From an uncultured Clostridium sp. (GTDB taxonomy: Bacteria; Bacillota; Clostridia; Clostridiales; Clostridiaceae), in the NCBI RefSeq assembly GCF_900769625.1, contig NZ_CAAGHK010000063.1, positions 1-64,000 of the forward strand: a stretch of 64,000 bases of DNA. The letters run 5' to 3'. The first letter of the stretch is position 1; every line of letters starts with the position of its first letter. The notes below the pieces were generated by a model. That model saw only the letters and a program-made list of their open reading frames with translations, was not told the origin of the DNA and searched no databases. Shown here piece after piece: positions 48,645-57,497 of the stretch. A program made the translations under genes and the position numbers.

Positions 48645-49568
48645 CTATTTGTCTGCTGTAGCTCCACCAACACCTTTCATAAACCATTTCTGAGCAATTA
48701 AAAATAAAATTAATAGCGGCATGACAGTAATTGTACTCGCAGCCATTATTTCCGGCCATTTTATTCCATATACCCCATCTTGAATGAAGAATTGTCTTAT
48801 ACCTGCTGAAATCAGAAATTTTTCAGGACTCTTTGTTATTAATGATGGATACATGTATTCATTATAATAAGTGACAAAGCTTATAAGCATGAATGTTATA
48901 AATGTTGGCTTTGTCAATGGAAACATTATCTTCCTCAATATCTTTAAATGTGATGCTCCATCAATTCTTGCAGCTTCTATAAAACTTTTATCTACCTGCA
49001 TAAAAGCCTGTCTCATTAAAAATATTCCCAATACATTTACAAGATTACTTATGGTAAGACCTGTCAGTGTATCTAACAGATTAAGTTTTCCGAGCAATAT
49101 ATAACATGGTACATATGTTACTGCTGATGGAAGCATATATGTACACATAATTACTATAAATAAAATTCTCTTTCCCTTAAATTTTAGCTGAGTTAATGCA
49201 TAAGCTATCATTGCTGCACTTATTGTTTGAAAGACAACTTCGATTAAGGCAACAGAAAAACTGTTAAACATATATGTTCCAAACGGTGCCTCCTTAAAAA
49301 CTTGTGAAAATATGCTCCAATTAGGATTAGAAGGAATTATCTTAGGCGGAAATATGAAAATCTCCTCTCTTGTTTTAAGTGCACTTGAAATCATCCATAA
49401 AAAAGGGAAAGCAGTTAAAGCAAGAGTTTTACCTGAACCAGCTAAGTTGATAAAGTTATCATAAAATTGTTGAGTAACAATGTGAGCACCATGAGCAAGA
49501 TCAAGAGTTCCTGCTGCTTGTAATGCTGCGTTATCAGCAGTGTTAGGAGTTAATAAGCTACCTACCAT
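48645..49568 (-). pseudogene. Chimera: PTS EIIC fragment fused to ABC sugar permease
   Basis: The first ~50 residues (TPNTADNAALQAAGTLDLAH, then TQQFYDNFINLAGSGKTLAL) are from a lactose/cellobiose-type PTS EIIC protein. From TAFPFLWMISSALKTREEIF onward it is a carbohydrate ABC transporter inner-membrane permease of the MalG type, with the EAARIDGASHLKILRKIMFP coupling motif, complete to its C terminus but missing its first membrane helix. An in-frame join of two unrelated transporters is best explained by a deletion. Whether the hybrid is expressed is unknown. An assembly join is an alternative. Confidence 0.75.
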
Positions 49569-49740
49569 ACCACCAACTGTTGTACCACCATGGATTCCAA
49601 AGAACCATTAGCATAAACATAAGCCATACCCATAACAGCTATTAAAGCCATTATACTCATTGTTGCACCTTGAACTTTAAATAATGGATCATTCCAGCTT
49701 GGTCCGAAAGTATTAGCACAGAAATTTTAAAATTTCCCCC
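49569..49740 (-). pseudogene. PTS EIIC fragment (internal pieces, frameshifted)
   Basis: The minus strand reads ANTFGPSWNDPLFKVQGATM, SIMALIAVMGMAYVYANG in one frame, then WFFGIHGGTTVGGMVGS in another, continuing into the chimera at 48645-49568. These segments lie far apart in intact EIIC proteins, so at least one internal deletion with frameshift has happened. The remaining sequence is otherwise undegraded, which suggests a recent event. Confidence 0.65.
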
Positions 49741-49985
49741 TTATAAATTTGATAATATGAATAATTACAAATAAAAATTTGCTATTATTGCCTAATTCAA
49801 ATCCATAAGCTTCTATACAATATTCAACTTTCTCAAGCATAAAAGCTTATATTTCACAAATTGCTAAATAGATTTTCCTCTTTGTTAAATTATCTATTTA
49901 ATGCTTTTTATTACTATAACTTTTTTACTTTAGCTATCTTAAAATTAATCATTATCTTAAAATACCCATTGATATTGCATACTTA
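49741..49985. other. AT-rich gap between PTS fragments
   Basis: No coding sequence or RNA feature was recognised between the EIIC and EIIB remnants. Confidence 0.4.
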
Positions 49986-50273
49986 CTATTTAGCTAAGTT
50001 TAAAGCTAAGTCTAAAACTTTAGCACCATTCATCATTCCATAGTCTACCATTGGTATAACTTCTACCGGAATTCCTTTTGGCGAGCAAAGTGCTTTTGCA
50101 TTTGCTAGTCTGTAACCAACTTGTGGTCCAAGTAATGAAACATCCATTGAATCAAGATGTTTGTCCATTTGAGATTCTGTGAAAGCTGCTATATCAACTT
50201 CCACACCTTTAGCCTTTGCTGCATCCTTCATTTTATTTACTAATACACTTGTTGACATTCCTGATGCAAGCAT
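49986..50273 (-). pseudogene. PTS lactose/cellobiose EIIB, N-terminally truncated
   Basis: 95 residues. SGMSTSVLVNKMKDAAKAKG, LLGPQVGYRLANAKAL and the C-terminal VDYGMMNGAKVLDLAL are EIIB. Intact EIIB begins with a beta strand and the phosphorylated cysteine just before SGMSTS (CxxGMSTS). Here only MLA precedes SGMSTS, and the cysteine is missing, so phosphotransfer should be lost. The truncation point coincides with the T tract of the upstream terminator, and no ribosome binding site is visible. I call it a remnant. Confidence 0.75.
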
Positions 50274-50274
50274 A

Positions 50275-50325
50275 ATAAAAAGGAATTATATCTTAGTATA
50301 AAGATACAGGATATAATTCCTTTTT
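50275..50325 (-). terminator. Intrinsic terminator after the HAD hydrolase gene
   Basis: AAAAAGGAATTATATC (50277-50292) and GATATAATTCCTTTTT (50310-50325) form a 16-bp stem with T run on the minus strand. It directly touches the broken start of the EIIB remnant. Confidence 0.8.
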
Positions 50326-50369
50326 ATTAATATTATAGAATATATACTTAAATTATGCTTATTAACGTT

Positions 50370-51239
50370 TTAAATTTCTCCATTAAGCACGCGGTTGATT
50401 GCTTTACCAACACCTGCATTATTGTTCGAGTCAGTAATATACTTTGCAATCTTCTTTATTTCAGGTATAGCATTTTCCATTGCTACACAATTTGAGAATT
50501 CCTTAAACATAGAATAATCATTTAAACCATCTCCAAGTACCATAACTTCATCTCTCTGTATATCATACTTTTCAGCTACCCTTGCAAGTATTGCTCCTTT
50601 AGTTGCTCTGTAATCATTAACTTCGATATTAGTAACAAAGCTTGATGATACAGCTAGCCCATCTAACTGTTCCACTTCCTTTCTTAAAACTTTCACTTCT
50701 TCTTCATTTTCACCAAATGTAACAAATTTTGCAATCTTTACATCACTGTTTAAGAACTCATCTATATCTGTAATATAATTCATTTTTACAAAGTGAGGAT
50801 TTTTCTTTGCAAATTCAATATGTTCATCTTCACTCTTAAAATCCGTATGAAAACTTTTTGATCTCTTTATCATTCCCCTTAAAGTTTCTTCTTTTGTATT
50901 TGTAGTGAAATATCCCTTATCAGTATATATTTCAACAGAAAACTCTCCTTTAATCATAATATTTAATATTTCTTTTACTTTTGTTTTATCTATATAAATG
51001 CCTTCTAATACCTCTCCACATTTATTAATATATTCGCCTCCATTTAAAGCTACACATTCACAGTTTAAATTATATTCATCAATTATAGGACGTACATCTT
51101 CATAAGCTCTTCCTGTTGCTATTGCAAATCTTATGCCTCTGTCTTCAGCGCTTTTTATAGCCTTAAGATTTTCATCTGAGATAGTGTGATTGCTGTTTAG
51201 TAACGTACCATCCATATCAGCCGCGATTAATTTTATCAT
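50370..51239 (-). CDS. Cof-type HAD-IIB hydrolase
   Basis: 289 residues. HAD motif I DMDGTLLNS at residues 8-16, motif II in ATGRAYEDV, and the C-terminal GDGLNDYSMF are the Cof/YidA signature. Such enzymes dephosphorylate sugar phosphates or flavin and pyridoxal phosphate intermediates; the substrate is not readable. GGGGAA precedes the ATG. It is monocistronic, with its own terminator, downstream of licB. A link to the phosphocholine genes is not evident. Confidence 0.87.
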   Translation of the reverse strand: MIKLIAADMDGTLLNSNHTISDENLKAIKSAEDRGIRFAIATGRAYEDVRPIIDEYNLNCECVALNGGEYINKCGEVLEGIYIDKTKVKEILNIMIKGEFSVEIYTDKGYFTTNTKEETLRGMIKRSKSFHTDFKSEDEHIEFAKKNPHFVKMNYITDIDEFLNSDVKIAKFVTFGENEEEVKVLRKEVEQLDGLAVSSSFVTNIEVNDYRATKGAILARVAEKYDIQRDEVMVLGDGLNDYSMFKEFSNCVAMENAIPEIKKIAKYITDSNNNAGVGKAINRVLNGEI

Positions 51240-51518
51240 CTTTTTATTCCCCTTTTTATCTTGTTTTTATTAGGTTGATATCACCTATCAACCTTAGTTA
51301 ATTTTAATTAACTTATACTCAAAATTCATTATTAAAACATCTATATTATTTTATTATTTTTCAACAACTTAAATCAAGGGATATTTATGTTACTATTATA
51401 AAAGTTATTTGTTTTATATAATCTGCTCTCAGCTGTTATTGCCTATTATTTTTATCATATGCATAATTACTATAATCTCGTATACATTGAACAAACATAT
51501 TTAAATAGAGTATACTTA
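51240..51518. other. Intergenic region with a 9-bp inverted repeat
   Basis: AGGTTGATA-TCACC-TATCAACCT (51272-51294) is a perfect inverted repeat 33 bases upstream of the HAD start codon. It has no T tract and could be an operator. The rest is AT-rich with no gene. Confidence 0.4.
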
Positions 51519-51571
51519 TAAAAAAAGATATAGGTTATTAAGTATATCTACTATACTTAATAACCTATATA
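51519..51571 (-). terminator. Intrinsic terminator after licB
   Basis: ATATAGGTTATTAAGTATA and TATACTTAATAACCTATAT form a 19-bp stem around TCTAC-type loop sequence. TCTTTTTTATAAG follows on the minus strand. It lies about 130 bases past the licB stop. Confidence 0.75.
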
Positions 51572-51701
51572 TTTAATGCTATATTTAAACAATTACTTTG
51601 CTTTTTATTATATTTGAGTTCTTATAAAATTTTCTGTATTAAAATTCTTAAGCATTTTTATAAAATGACAAGTAAATAATTCAAATTTTATTATTTTTAT
51701 A

Positions 51702-52676
51702 TTAAGCTTTTAATACTTCTGTCTGCTTTTCTGCATCTTCAGAATCTGGTTCCTTAGCAACAAAGTAAACTCCAACAATCACCATAAGACTGCATATTAT
51801 TGTTCTAATACTAATTTCTGTTCCATTGATAAATCTATCAAATATAATTGACCATACAACATATGTTATATTTATACCCATTGCTCTTGTAGGTCCTATT
51901 CTATATATTGCATTATAATAGAATAAATATGATACTGTTCCGCTGAATGCAGTTGCTGCTATCCACCATATTACATTTGTTCTTAATATTTCACTACTTA
52001 ATCCTATACCACCAACAATTGGAATTATAAGAACACCATATACTATAGCTGATGTAAGCTGTCTGATTTGAAGTGCAAATTCTGAACTGACTTCATCTCC
52101 CTTCATTCCATATGCACAAATTACACATTCACTTCCCCATCCTATTACACAAAGGAAAGCACATAGAAATCCAACAATGCTTGTTCCAGTTTCACCTGAT
52201 GAATATCCTAGTACTGTAACTCCAACAATTGCAAAAATTAAACCAACCCATGCCTTTTTATTTAATTTCTCTTTTAATATAAAGTAAGATAAAATAGCTC
52301 CAACTGCTGGATATAAAGAAGAAATAATTGCTGTATAAGATGGTCCTATCATTTTTACTGCCAATAAATATCCAGTCATTCCAACAGGTCCTCCCATAAG
52401 TGCTGCTATAACAACGAAAAGTGCACTTTTTGTCTTCATAGCTTTAAATAAATTGCCAAGCTGTCTCTTAGCTGCAAGATATAAGAATGTCCATATTGCT
52501 GAAAAAGTATCATGAAAAAATGCTGTTACGAAAGGCGCTAAAAATACTGCTTTATCTGGTAAAAATGGTGTCATAGCAAGTACTAATGACATTAATACTG
52601 TATCAAGCCCCCATGTTGCAGCTGATGTTATACCGCTCATAACCCCTATTCTATAATTGTTCCTGATATTTGACAT
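51702..52676 (-). CDS. licB: LicB-type choline permease (DMT/EamA family)
   Basis: 324 residues, about ten membrane helices, the drug/metabolite transporter fold. The general family is broad, but several segments track pneumococcal LicB closely by memory: GPVGMTGYLLAVKMIGPSY, SSLYPAVGAILSYF, GWGSECVICAYGM, LQIRQLTSA and SYLFYYNAIYRIGPTRAMGI. LicB imports choline for phosphocholine synthesis. licA, licC and licD homologues in the window support this. GAGGGGG precedes the ATG. Upstream is a cluster of GTTCA/TGAAC words that may be an operator. Another DMT substrate is possible. Confidence 0.8.
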   Translation of the reverse strand: MSNIRNNYRIGVMSGITSAATWGLDTVLMSLVLAMTPFLPDKAVFLAPFVTAFFHDTFSAIWTFLYLAAKRQLGNLFKAMKTKSALFVVIAALMGGPVGMTGYLLAVKMIGPSYTAIISSLYPAVGAILSYFILKEKLNKKAWVGLIFAIVGVTVLGYSSGETGTSIVGFLCAFLCVIGWGSECVICAYGMKGDEVSSEFALQIRQLTSAIVYGVLIIPIVGGIGLSSEILRTNVIWWIAATAFSGTVSYLFYYNAIYRIGPTRAMGINITYVVWSIIFDRFINGTEISIRTIICSLMVIVGVYFVAKEPDSEDAEKQTEVLKA

Positions 52677-52921
52677 ATATAATCCCCCTCATTTAAAATC
52701 AATAATTTTCATTTATACATCTATATAATAATTTTTTCATTTATAAAAAAATTATACTCAGAACAAAAAACTATAGTGTTACTATCTTTTATAAAATAAA
52801 CCGTTAGTCTATTGAAACTTGTCCTGTCAACTTTTGTTCAGTTCATTTTATGAACAAATTTATAATATCATTGTTCAGTGTTCAATACAATATGTTCAAC
52901 AAATAAAATTTAATTTAAATA
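52677..52921 (-). promoter_or_regulatory. licB upstream region with clustered GTTCA words
   Basis: Six GTTCA or TGAAC words occur between 52836 and 52898 (GTTCA at 52836, 52841, 52873, 52880 and 52894; TGAAC at 52851), far more than expected in such AT-rich DNA. A TTGACA on the minus strand near 52826-52831 could be a -35 element. Similar words occur upstream of the licA fusion gene. Confidence 0.45.
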
Positions 52922-52994
52922 CAAAAAAACGTACTCAATATAAAAACTGTGAACTCTAAATATATATCTCCAGTTTTTAATATTAAATACGTTT
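52922..52994 (-). terminator. Terminator after the 356-residue repeat-protein gene
   Basis: AAACGTA...AAAAACTG (52927-52949) pairs with CAGTTTTT...TACGTTT (52971-52994), an imperfect long stem followed by TTTTTTTG on the minus strand, 80 bases past the stop codon. Confidence 0.6.
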
Positions 52995-53073
52995 ACTAAT
53001 TAAATAAAAAAATATATGCTAAATGATAAAATTGCATAAATACCTGTTCATTTTTAAATGCTCATTGAATAAA

Positions 53074-54144
53074 CTACCCCATCTGAAGTTCACCATGATT
53101 ATTAAATTTATATAGTGAACCATCTATAGTAATATCACTTGTCTGCATTCTTCCTTCCTTATTAAAATAATACCAGTTTCCATGATCCTTGAACCATCCT
53201 GTTTTCATTTTTCCATCAGTATTAAAATAATACCAGCTATTATTATATTTCTGCCATCCTATTGCCATATTTCCTGTCTGTTTCAGATAGTACCAGCTAT
53301 CATCTTGTTTAAGCCATCCTATATATAATGTTCCATCTTCATTGAAATAATACCAATCTTCCTTATCCTTAACCCATCCATGTTTTAATTCCTTAGTGTC
53401 AGGATCAATATAATACCACTTATCTCCATTTTTAACCCAACCAGATATGCTCTGACCTGATATATTAAAATTAATATCAATACTACCGATAATCTTAGTG
53501 TTCTGTTTGTCATAGACAGTTCCTGTGACAGATGCCATTCCATTCTGTACAGCAGCAATATCACCATTTTCATTAACCACAACACTACTGCTTCCTATAC
53601 TTTTCCATCGGACATTATCACATACACTGCCATCTATAACAGCCTCCAGCTTGCTTACATCTCCAACTTTCAGTATGTTTTCAAGACCATTAACTTTTAA
53701 GTTTTTATAATTAATATGAAATTTATATACTTCTTCATTTGTTAATTTATTTAAAATTCTTATGGTATTTTCCCCATCCATAAGATTAGCAGTCATAATA
53801 TATGGTTGTTCTTCTGATATTATTCCTACTATAGAATTATCTGACCCAGTTACAATATAATTCTGTGGATTAACACCTGCTTTTACATCAAACTGAATTT
53901 TTATCTTATGAATATTATTAACTACATCAGCTTTAAATACACTATGGTCATTGTCTGTATTCTTTAATTCTTCTCCTGTAACTATTCTAAAATTATATAT
54001 ATCTTTTGATCCAAGATTCTGTTCTGCCAGATCTGTTCCAGTATTTGCAGCATAAACTTCTTGCATGAGTTTAATCTGTCCAAAAGTTGTAATGGAAAAG
54101 GAAATTAAAAATAAAGAAAAATACCGAAATAAATTTTTTTCCAT
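53074..54144 (-). CDS. Secreted protein with Ig-like domain and choline-binding type repeats
   Basis: 356 residues from the ATG at 54144, which has AAGGAGG upstream. A signal peptide (hydrophobic FSLFLISFSITTFG, cleavage probably near VYAA) is followed by an unassigned beta-rich domain, then a bacterial Ig-like domain of Big_2 type (VGDVSKLEAVIDGSVCDNVR, SSSVVVNENGDIA). The C terminus has about six or seven GW-WYY repeats (GWLKQDDSWYYLKQTGNM is typical) of the CW_binding_1 family. It should attach to cell-wall choline. It lies beside licB and other lic genes. Function of the N-terminal part is unknown. Confidence 0.8.
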   Translation of the reverse strand: MEKNLFRYFSLFLISFSITTFGQIKLMQEVYAANTGTDLAEQNLGSKDIYNFRIVTGEELKNTDNDHSVFKADVVNNIHKIKIQFDVKAGVNPQNYIVTGSDNSIVGIISEEQPYIMTANLMDGENTIRILNKLTNEEVYKFHINYKNLKVNGLENILKVGDVSKLEAVIDGSVCDNVRWKSIGSSSVVVNENGDIAAVQNGMASVTGTVYDKQNTKIIGSIDINFNISGQSISGWVKNGDKWYYIDPDTKELKHGWVKDKEDWYYFNEDGTLYIGWLKQDDSWYYLKQTGNMAIGWQKYNNSWYYFNTDGKMKTGWFKDHGNWYYFNKEGRMQTSDITIDGSLYKFNNHGELQMG

Positions 54145-54358
54145 AAAATAAGTCCTCCTTATATTATTGTTATTTTTTTCCATAAATATATTATATAACA
54201 TTCTTATCTTTTTACAACTTACTTTATTTCCTGCTTTTTCATATACTTTATTGTTAATTGATAAAAAATAAGCTAATATAAAATATCTAAAAATATTCTA
54301 TAAAAGCTTATTTTTATTTATTATAATTATTCTATAATAATAATGTTGCTTGATAATT

Positions 54359-54784
54359 TTAGTAACTCCATACTCCATTATGGTCTAAATAATAACCATC
54401 AATATAAGTGTCGTGTTCCATTATTCCACTATATATATTAAAGTAATACCAGTTTCCACCTAAATATCTCCATCCAGTTGCCATTGCACCATTTTCATCA
54501 AAATAATACCAGTCTCCCCATGAATCATAACACCATCCTACTACCATATCACCATAGTCATCAAAATAATACCAACTATATCCATCATAAAACCACCCTA
54601 TAGTTAAATTCCCATAACAGTCATAATATTGCCAAAAAACTCCGTCAAAATTCCACCCTTCATACGAATAGTAATTGCATTCTTCACAAGCTTCTGCCTT
54701 TACAATATTAGCTGTATCAAAACTAATAAAACTTACCCCTAATAATGTAGATGCCAGTAATTTCTTTACAATATTATTTTTCAC
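54359..54784 (-). CDS. Small secreted protein made mostly of choline-binding type repeats
   Basis: 141 residues from a GTG at 54784 with AAGGAG correctly spaced; the longer frame upstream lacks a ribosome binding site. A signal peptide (KKLLASTLLGVSFISF, cleavage near VKAEA) is followed by CEEC and then about five aromatic repeats (GWFYDGYSWYYFDDYGDM, GWRYLGGNWYYFN). The repeats carry more Tyr, Asp and Cys than their neighbours. There is no other domain, so it may simply coat or bridge choline-bearing polymer. Direct neighbour of the larger repeat protein and of the flippase gene. Confidence 0.75.
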   Translation of the reverse strand: MKNNIVKKLLASTLLGVSFISFDTANIVKAEACEECNYYSYEGWNFDGVFWQYYDCYGNLTIGWFYDGYSWYYFDDYGDMVVGWCYDSWGDWYYFDENGAMATGWRYLGGNWYYFNIYSGIMEHDTYIDGYYLDHNGVWSY

Positions 54785-54949
54785 AATAGTCTCCTTAACA
54801 AATTCTAAATGCAAAAAGACTGACATACTAAAAAATGAAATTACTATATATAAATGATAATTTTTAAAATTTAAATAGTATAATCCATTTTTTATATGAC
54901 AGTCTCTTGTTATCTAGTCTATTATATGATAACTAAAATTAACATGTTC

Positions 54950-56407
54950 CTATTTTTTTAATTTAAACTTAACTAGAATTTTATCTACTAACTCAAAAAA
55001 TATTGCATCTTTTGTTAAAACTAATATTCCCAAATACACAAGTCCGCATATTGATACTTCTAAAATACATGCTATAAATATATTTTCTACAAACTTCTTA
55101 ATTACAAATGTAATAGGTATGAAAATCAGTGAATAGAAAAAGTATTTTGTATTTTCATAAGAAAAAAGATGTATATCCAGTTTTATTACTTTTCTAACAA
55201 GCCTGTATTCAAGCCCAATTACAATTAGATTTGCAATGAGAGTAGTTCCTATTGAAGTTACCATTGAAAAAGTTCCTGTAATAACTAAAATTGCATTTAA
55301 TAGCAGGTTAATTAATCCTCCAATAAGTACTAGCATGGCATCATCTCTTTCTCTTCCATGAAGGTAAATCATCTGATTTGCTATAACTCCTTCAACGCCT
55401 ATACTCAACATGTATATCGAGAAAACTACCATTACCGGTACTGCTGGAAGGAACTTTGATCCTCCAAATAAGAAAATGGCTTCCTTTGACAGACATAAAA
55501 GTCCTATCGATGCTGGGAAGAGAAATAAGAAATATATTCTGATTACCCTCTTAAGAAGCTGAAGATATTCGTCTTTTGATTCATTTCCCAGGTAATTTGA
55601 AAGCCTTGGCATTGTTACCTGAATTACTGTCAGCATCAATGTATTTATTATTGTCATAATTCTCTGTGCAGTATAATAATATCCTACATCTGTAGTTCCA
55701 AGGCTGCTCTTTATCATTATCTTATCTAGCTGAGTGTATAACACTCCAGTATTTGATAATATTACAACATAAAGCATTGGTCTTATATGCCTTGAAAAAT
55801 GAAGGTTTGAAAAATCAAATTTAATTCTTCTCTTTACATATATAAAACTTATTATATTATTTATAAAATTGAATCCAACTACTAAATAAAGATAAAATAA
55901 GTAATCTTTATCGCTTCTGACAAGCAGCAGTATTAAAGAAGAATATATTATTCTTACAATCATAGTTTTAATTGCAATGAAATCATAATTTTCTAAAGCT
56001 TCATTTACCCATTCAACATAGAACATATTAAATACTAAATTAAATCCCATTACTATACATGTGTACATATAAGGTTTATCTTTGTATGCCACAGCTACAA
56101 AAATCATATATGCTGTTGATGCAACAATATTAGTTATAAAACTGAACAGACATAAACTAGTGAATGTCTGTCTTAATTTTTTTTCATCATCACGAACCTT
56201 ACTGATTTCTCTAAGTCCATATTGGTAAATTCCAAAACTCGCAAAAATAAGGAAGTATGCAGTTAGAGAATCTCCATATCCCATATATCCATAAAGTTCT
56301 GGTCCTACTGCTCTTGTAACTAATGGAATTACAAGTATAGGAAGTATTATATTAAACAAGTTTAACATCGCCTTGAATATGGCATTTTTAGACATAGATT
56401 TAGCCAT
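54950..56407 (-). CDS. Polysaccharide/teichoic acid flippase (Wzx/TacF-like)
   Basis: 485 residues with about 14 membrane helices, beginning MAKSMSKNAIFKAMLNLFNI, the MATE-like polysaccharide transporter family (PF01943). It moves lipid-linked repeat units across the membrane. In pneumococcus the flippase TacF works beside licD genes and prefers choline-decorated units. The lic genes around this one make a similar role plausible but unproven. GGAGG precedes the ATG at 56407; an upstream GTG overlaps that site. It is followed by the two repeat-protein genes and licB on the same strand. Confidence 0.85.
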   Translation of the reverse strand: MAKSMSKNAIFKAMLNLFNIILPILVIPLVTRAVGPELYGYMGYGDSLTAYFLIFASFGIYQYGLREISKVRDDEKKLRQTFTSLCLFSFITNIVASTAYMIFVAVAYKDKPYMYTCIVMGFNLVFNMFYVEWVNEALENYDFIAIKTMIVRIIYSSLILLLVRSDKDYLFYLYLVVGFNFINNIISFIYVKRRIKFDFSNLHFSRHIRPMLYVVILSNTGVLYTQLDKIMIKSSLGTTDVGYYYTAQRIMTIINTLMLTVIQVTMPRLSNYLGNESKDEYLQLLKRVIRIYFLFLFPASIGLLCLSKEAIFLFGGSKFLPAVPVMVVFSIYMLSIGVEGVIANQMIYLHGRERDDAMLVLIGGLINLLLNAILVITGTFSMVTSIGTTLIANLIVIGLEYRLVRKVIKLDIHLFSYENTKYFFYSLIFIPITFVIKKFVENIFIACILEVSICGLVYLGILVLTKDAIFFELVDKILVKFKLKK

Positions 56408-56717
56408 TGTAGTCAGCCTCCACACTTTTCAACTTTCTATAATTAATTCAATTTAATAACTCTTTTTATCCTATACAAGTTTACATTTAATAAAATATAT
56501 TGTCAATTTATTTATAATTCTCCTTATTGCTAAATTCACCTTATTTACATACTTCAATTTCCTTCTTATTTTCAAAGATTTTTTCTTAAACAATGGAATA
56601 AGTTAATTGTCAAGTTTATTCACTTACTTCTTTTATCATTTTTCTTATTTTAATTGTCATTTTCTCACTTTTTCTTCTTTTTATGTTAAAATTATAGATT
56701 TTTTACTTATTTTAGTG
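56408..56717. other. Divergent intergenic region, no gene seen
   Basis: AT-rich region between the flippase gene and the TetR regulator. It should carry the flippase promoter. No ORF or structured element was seen apart from those listed separately to the right. Confidence 0.4.
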
Positions 56718-56744
56718 TATAATTAAACTAACATTTGTTAGTTT
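56718..56744 (+). promoter_or_regulatory. Candidate -10 and TetR operator
   Basis: TATAAT (56718-56723) is followed directly by the perfect palindrome AAACTAACA-TT-TGTTAGTTT (56725-56744), placed where a TetR-type autorepressor would block initiation. A half-matching TAACTAATTGTTAGG occurs closer to the start codon. A second inverted repeat, CAAACACAAA/TTTGTGTTTG (56787-56821), lies in the leader. Confidence 0.5.
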
Positions 56745-56887
56745 GAAAATAAAAATTAATAAATATGTACTAATTTCTGCAATTTTCAAACACAAAGATT
56801 AAAATTTATTTTTTGTGTTTGAAGTAGAACAAAATTACTACATAAATCTATGTTTAAATTAACTAATTGTTAGGTAGGAGATTTCAA

Positions 56888-57492
56888 ATGACCACTAAAA
56901 AAAAATACTAAATTCATCATTAAATCTTTTTTCTACAAAAGGATATAATGCTGTCTCTGTGAGAGATATTGCATCTGATGTTGGAATTAAAGCAAGCTCT
57001 CTGTATAATCACTTTCAGAGCAAGCAGGATATATTTAATGAATTAATAAAATTGAATACAAATTATGTAGTAGATTTTCTTAAAGAAATAAATCTCAAAA
57101 AAATAATTGAATCTGAAACTTGCAGTAATACAGAATCATTTGAAAATAACTTTATATATGTAAGTTTAAAGATAATTAGATTTTTTCTTGAAAATATCAA
57201 TGTAATTAAATTCAGAAAGCTGCTTACTATTGAGCAGTTCAACCTCCCGGAGATGGCAGCCTTATACAGAAAAATATTCGTTTCAGATATATTGGAATAT
57301 GAGTCAAACCTCTTTTCTTATCTTATGGAAAAGAATATTTTAATAAGAAATGATCCTTATATTTTAGCTCTTCAGTTTTACTCGCCGATTTTTCTTCTGC
57401 TTTATAATGAAGAAAAAATAAATAAGAAAGATTATACAACTATAAAGAAACATATTTTTCAATTTAAAGACACATATAGTATGAAAGGATGA
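56888..57492 (+). pseudogene. TetR-family regulator, frameshifted in an A9 tract
   Basis: ATG at 56888 has AGGAG seven bases upstream and reads MTTKKK, then a tract of nine A (56896-56904) shifts into a stop. Adding one A restores ILNSSLNLFSTKGYNAVSVR and the TetR HTH (RDIASDVGIKASSLYNHFQS), continuing to the TGA at 57490. The open part begins at a GTG (56959) inside the HTH. The protein would be about 200 residues with an effector domain I cannot assign. Slippage at the A tract could make full-length protein; otherwise it is broken or mis-sequenced. It overlaps the next gene, so the two form an operon. Confidence 0.75.
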
Positions 57493-57497
57493 TTATT

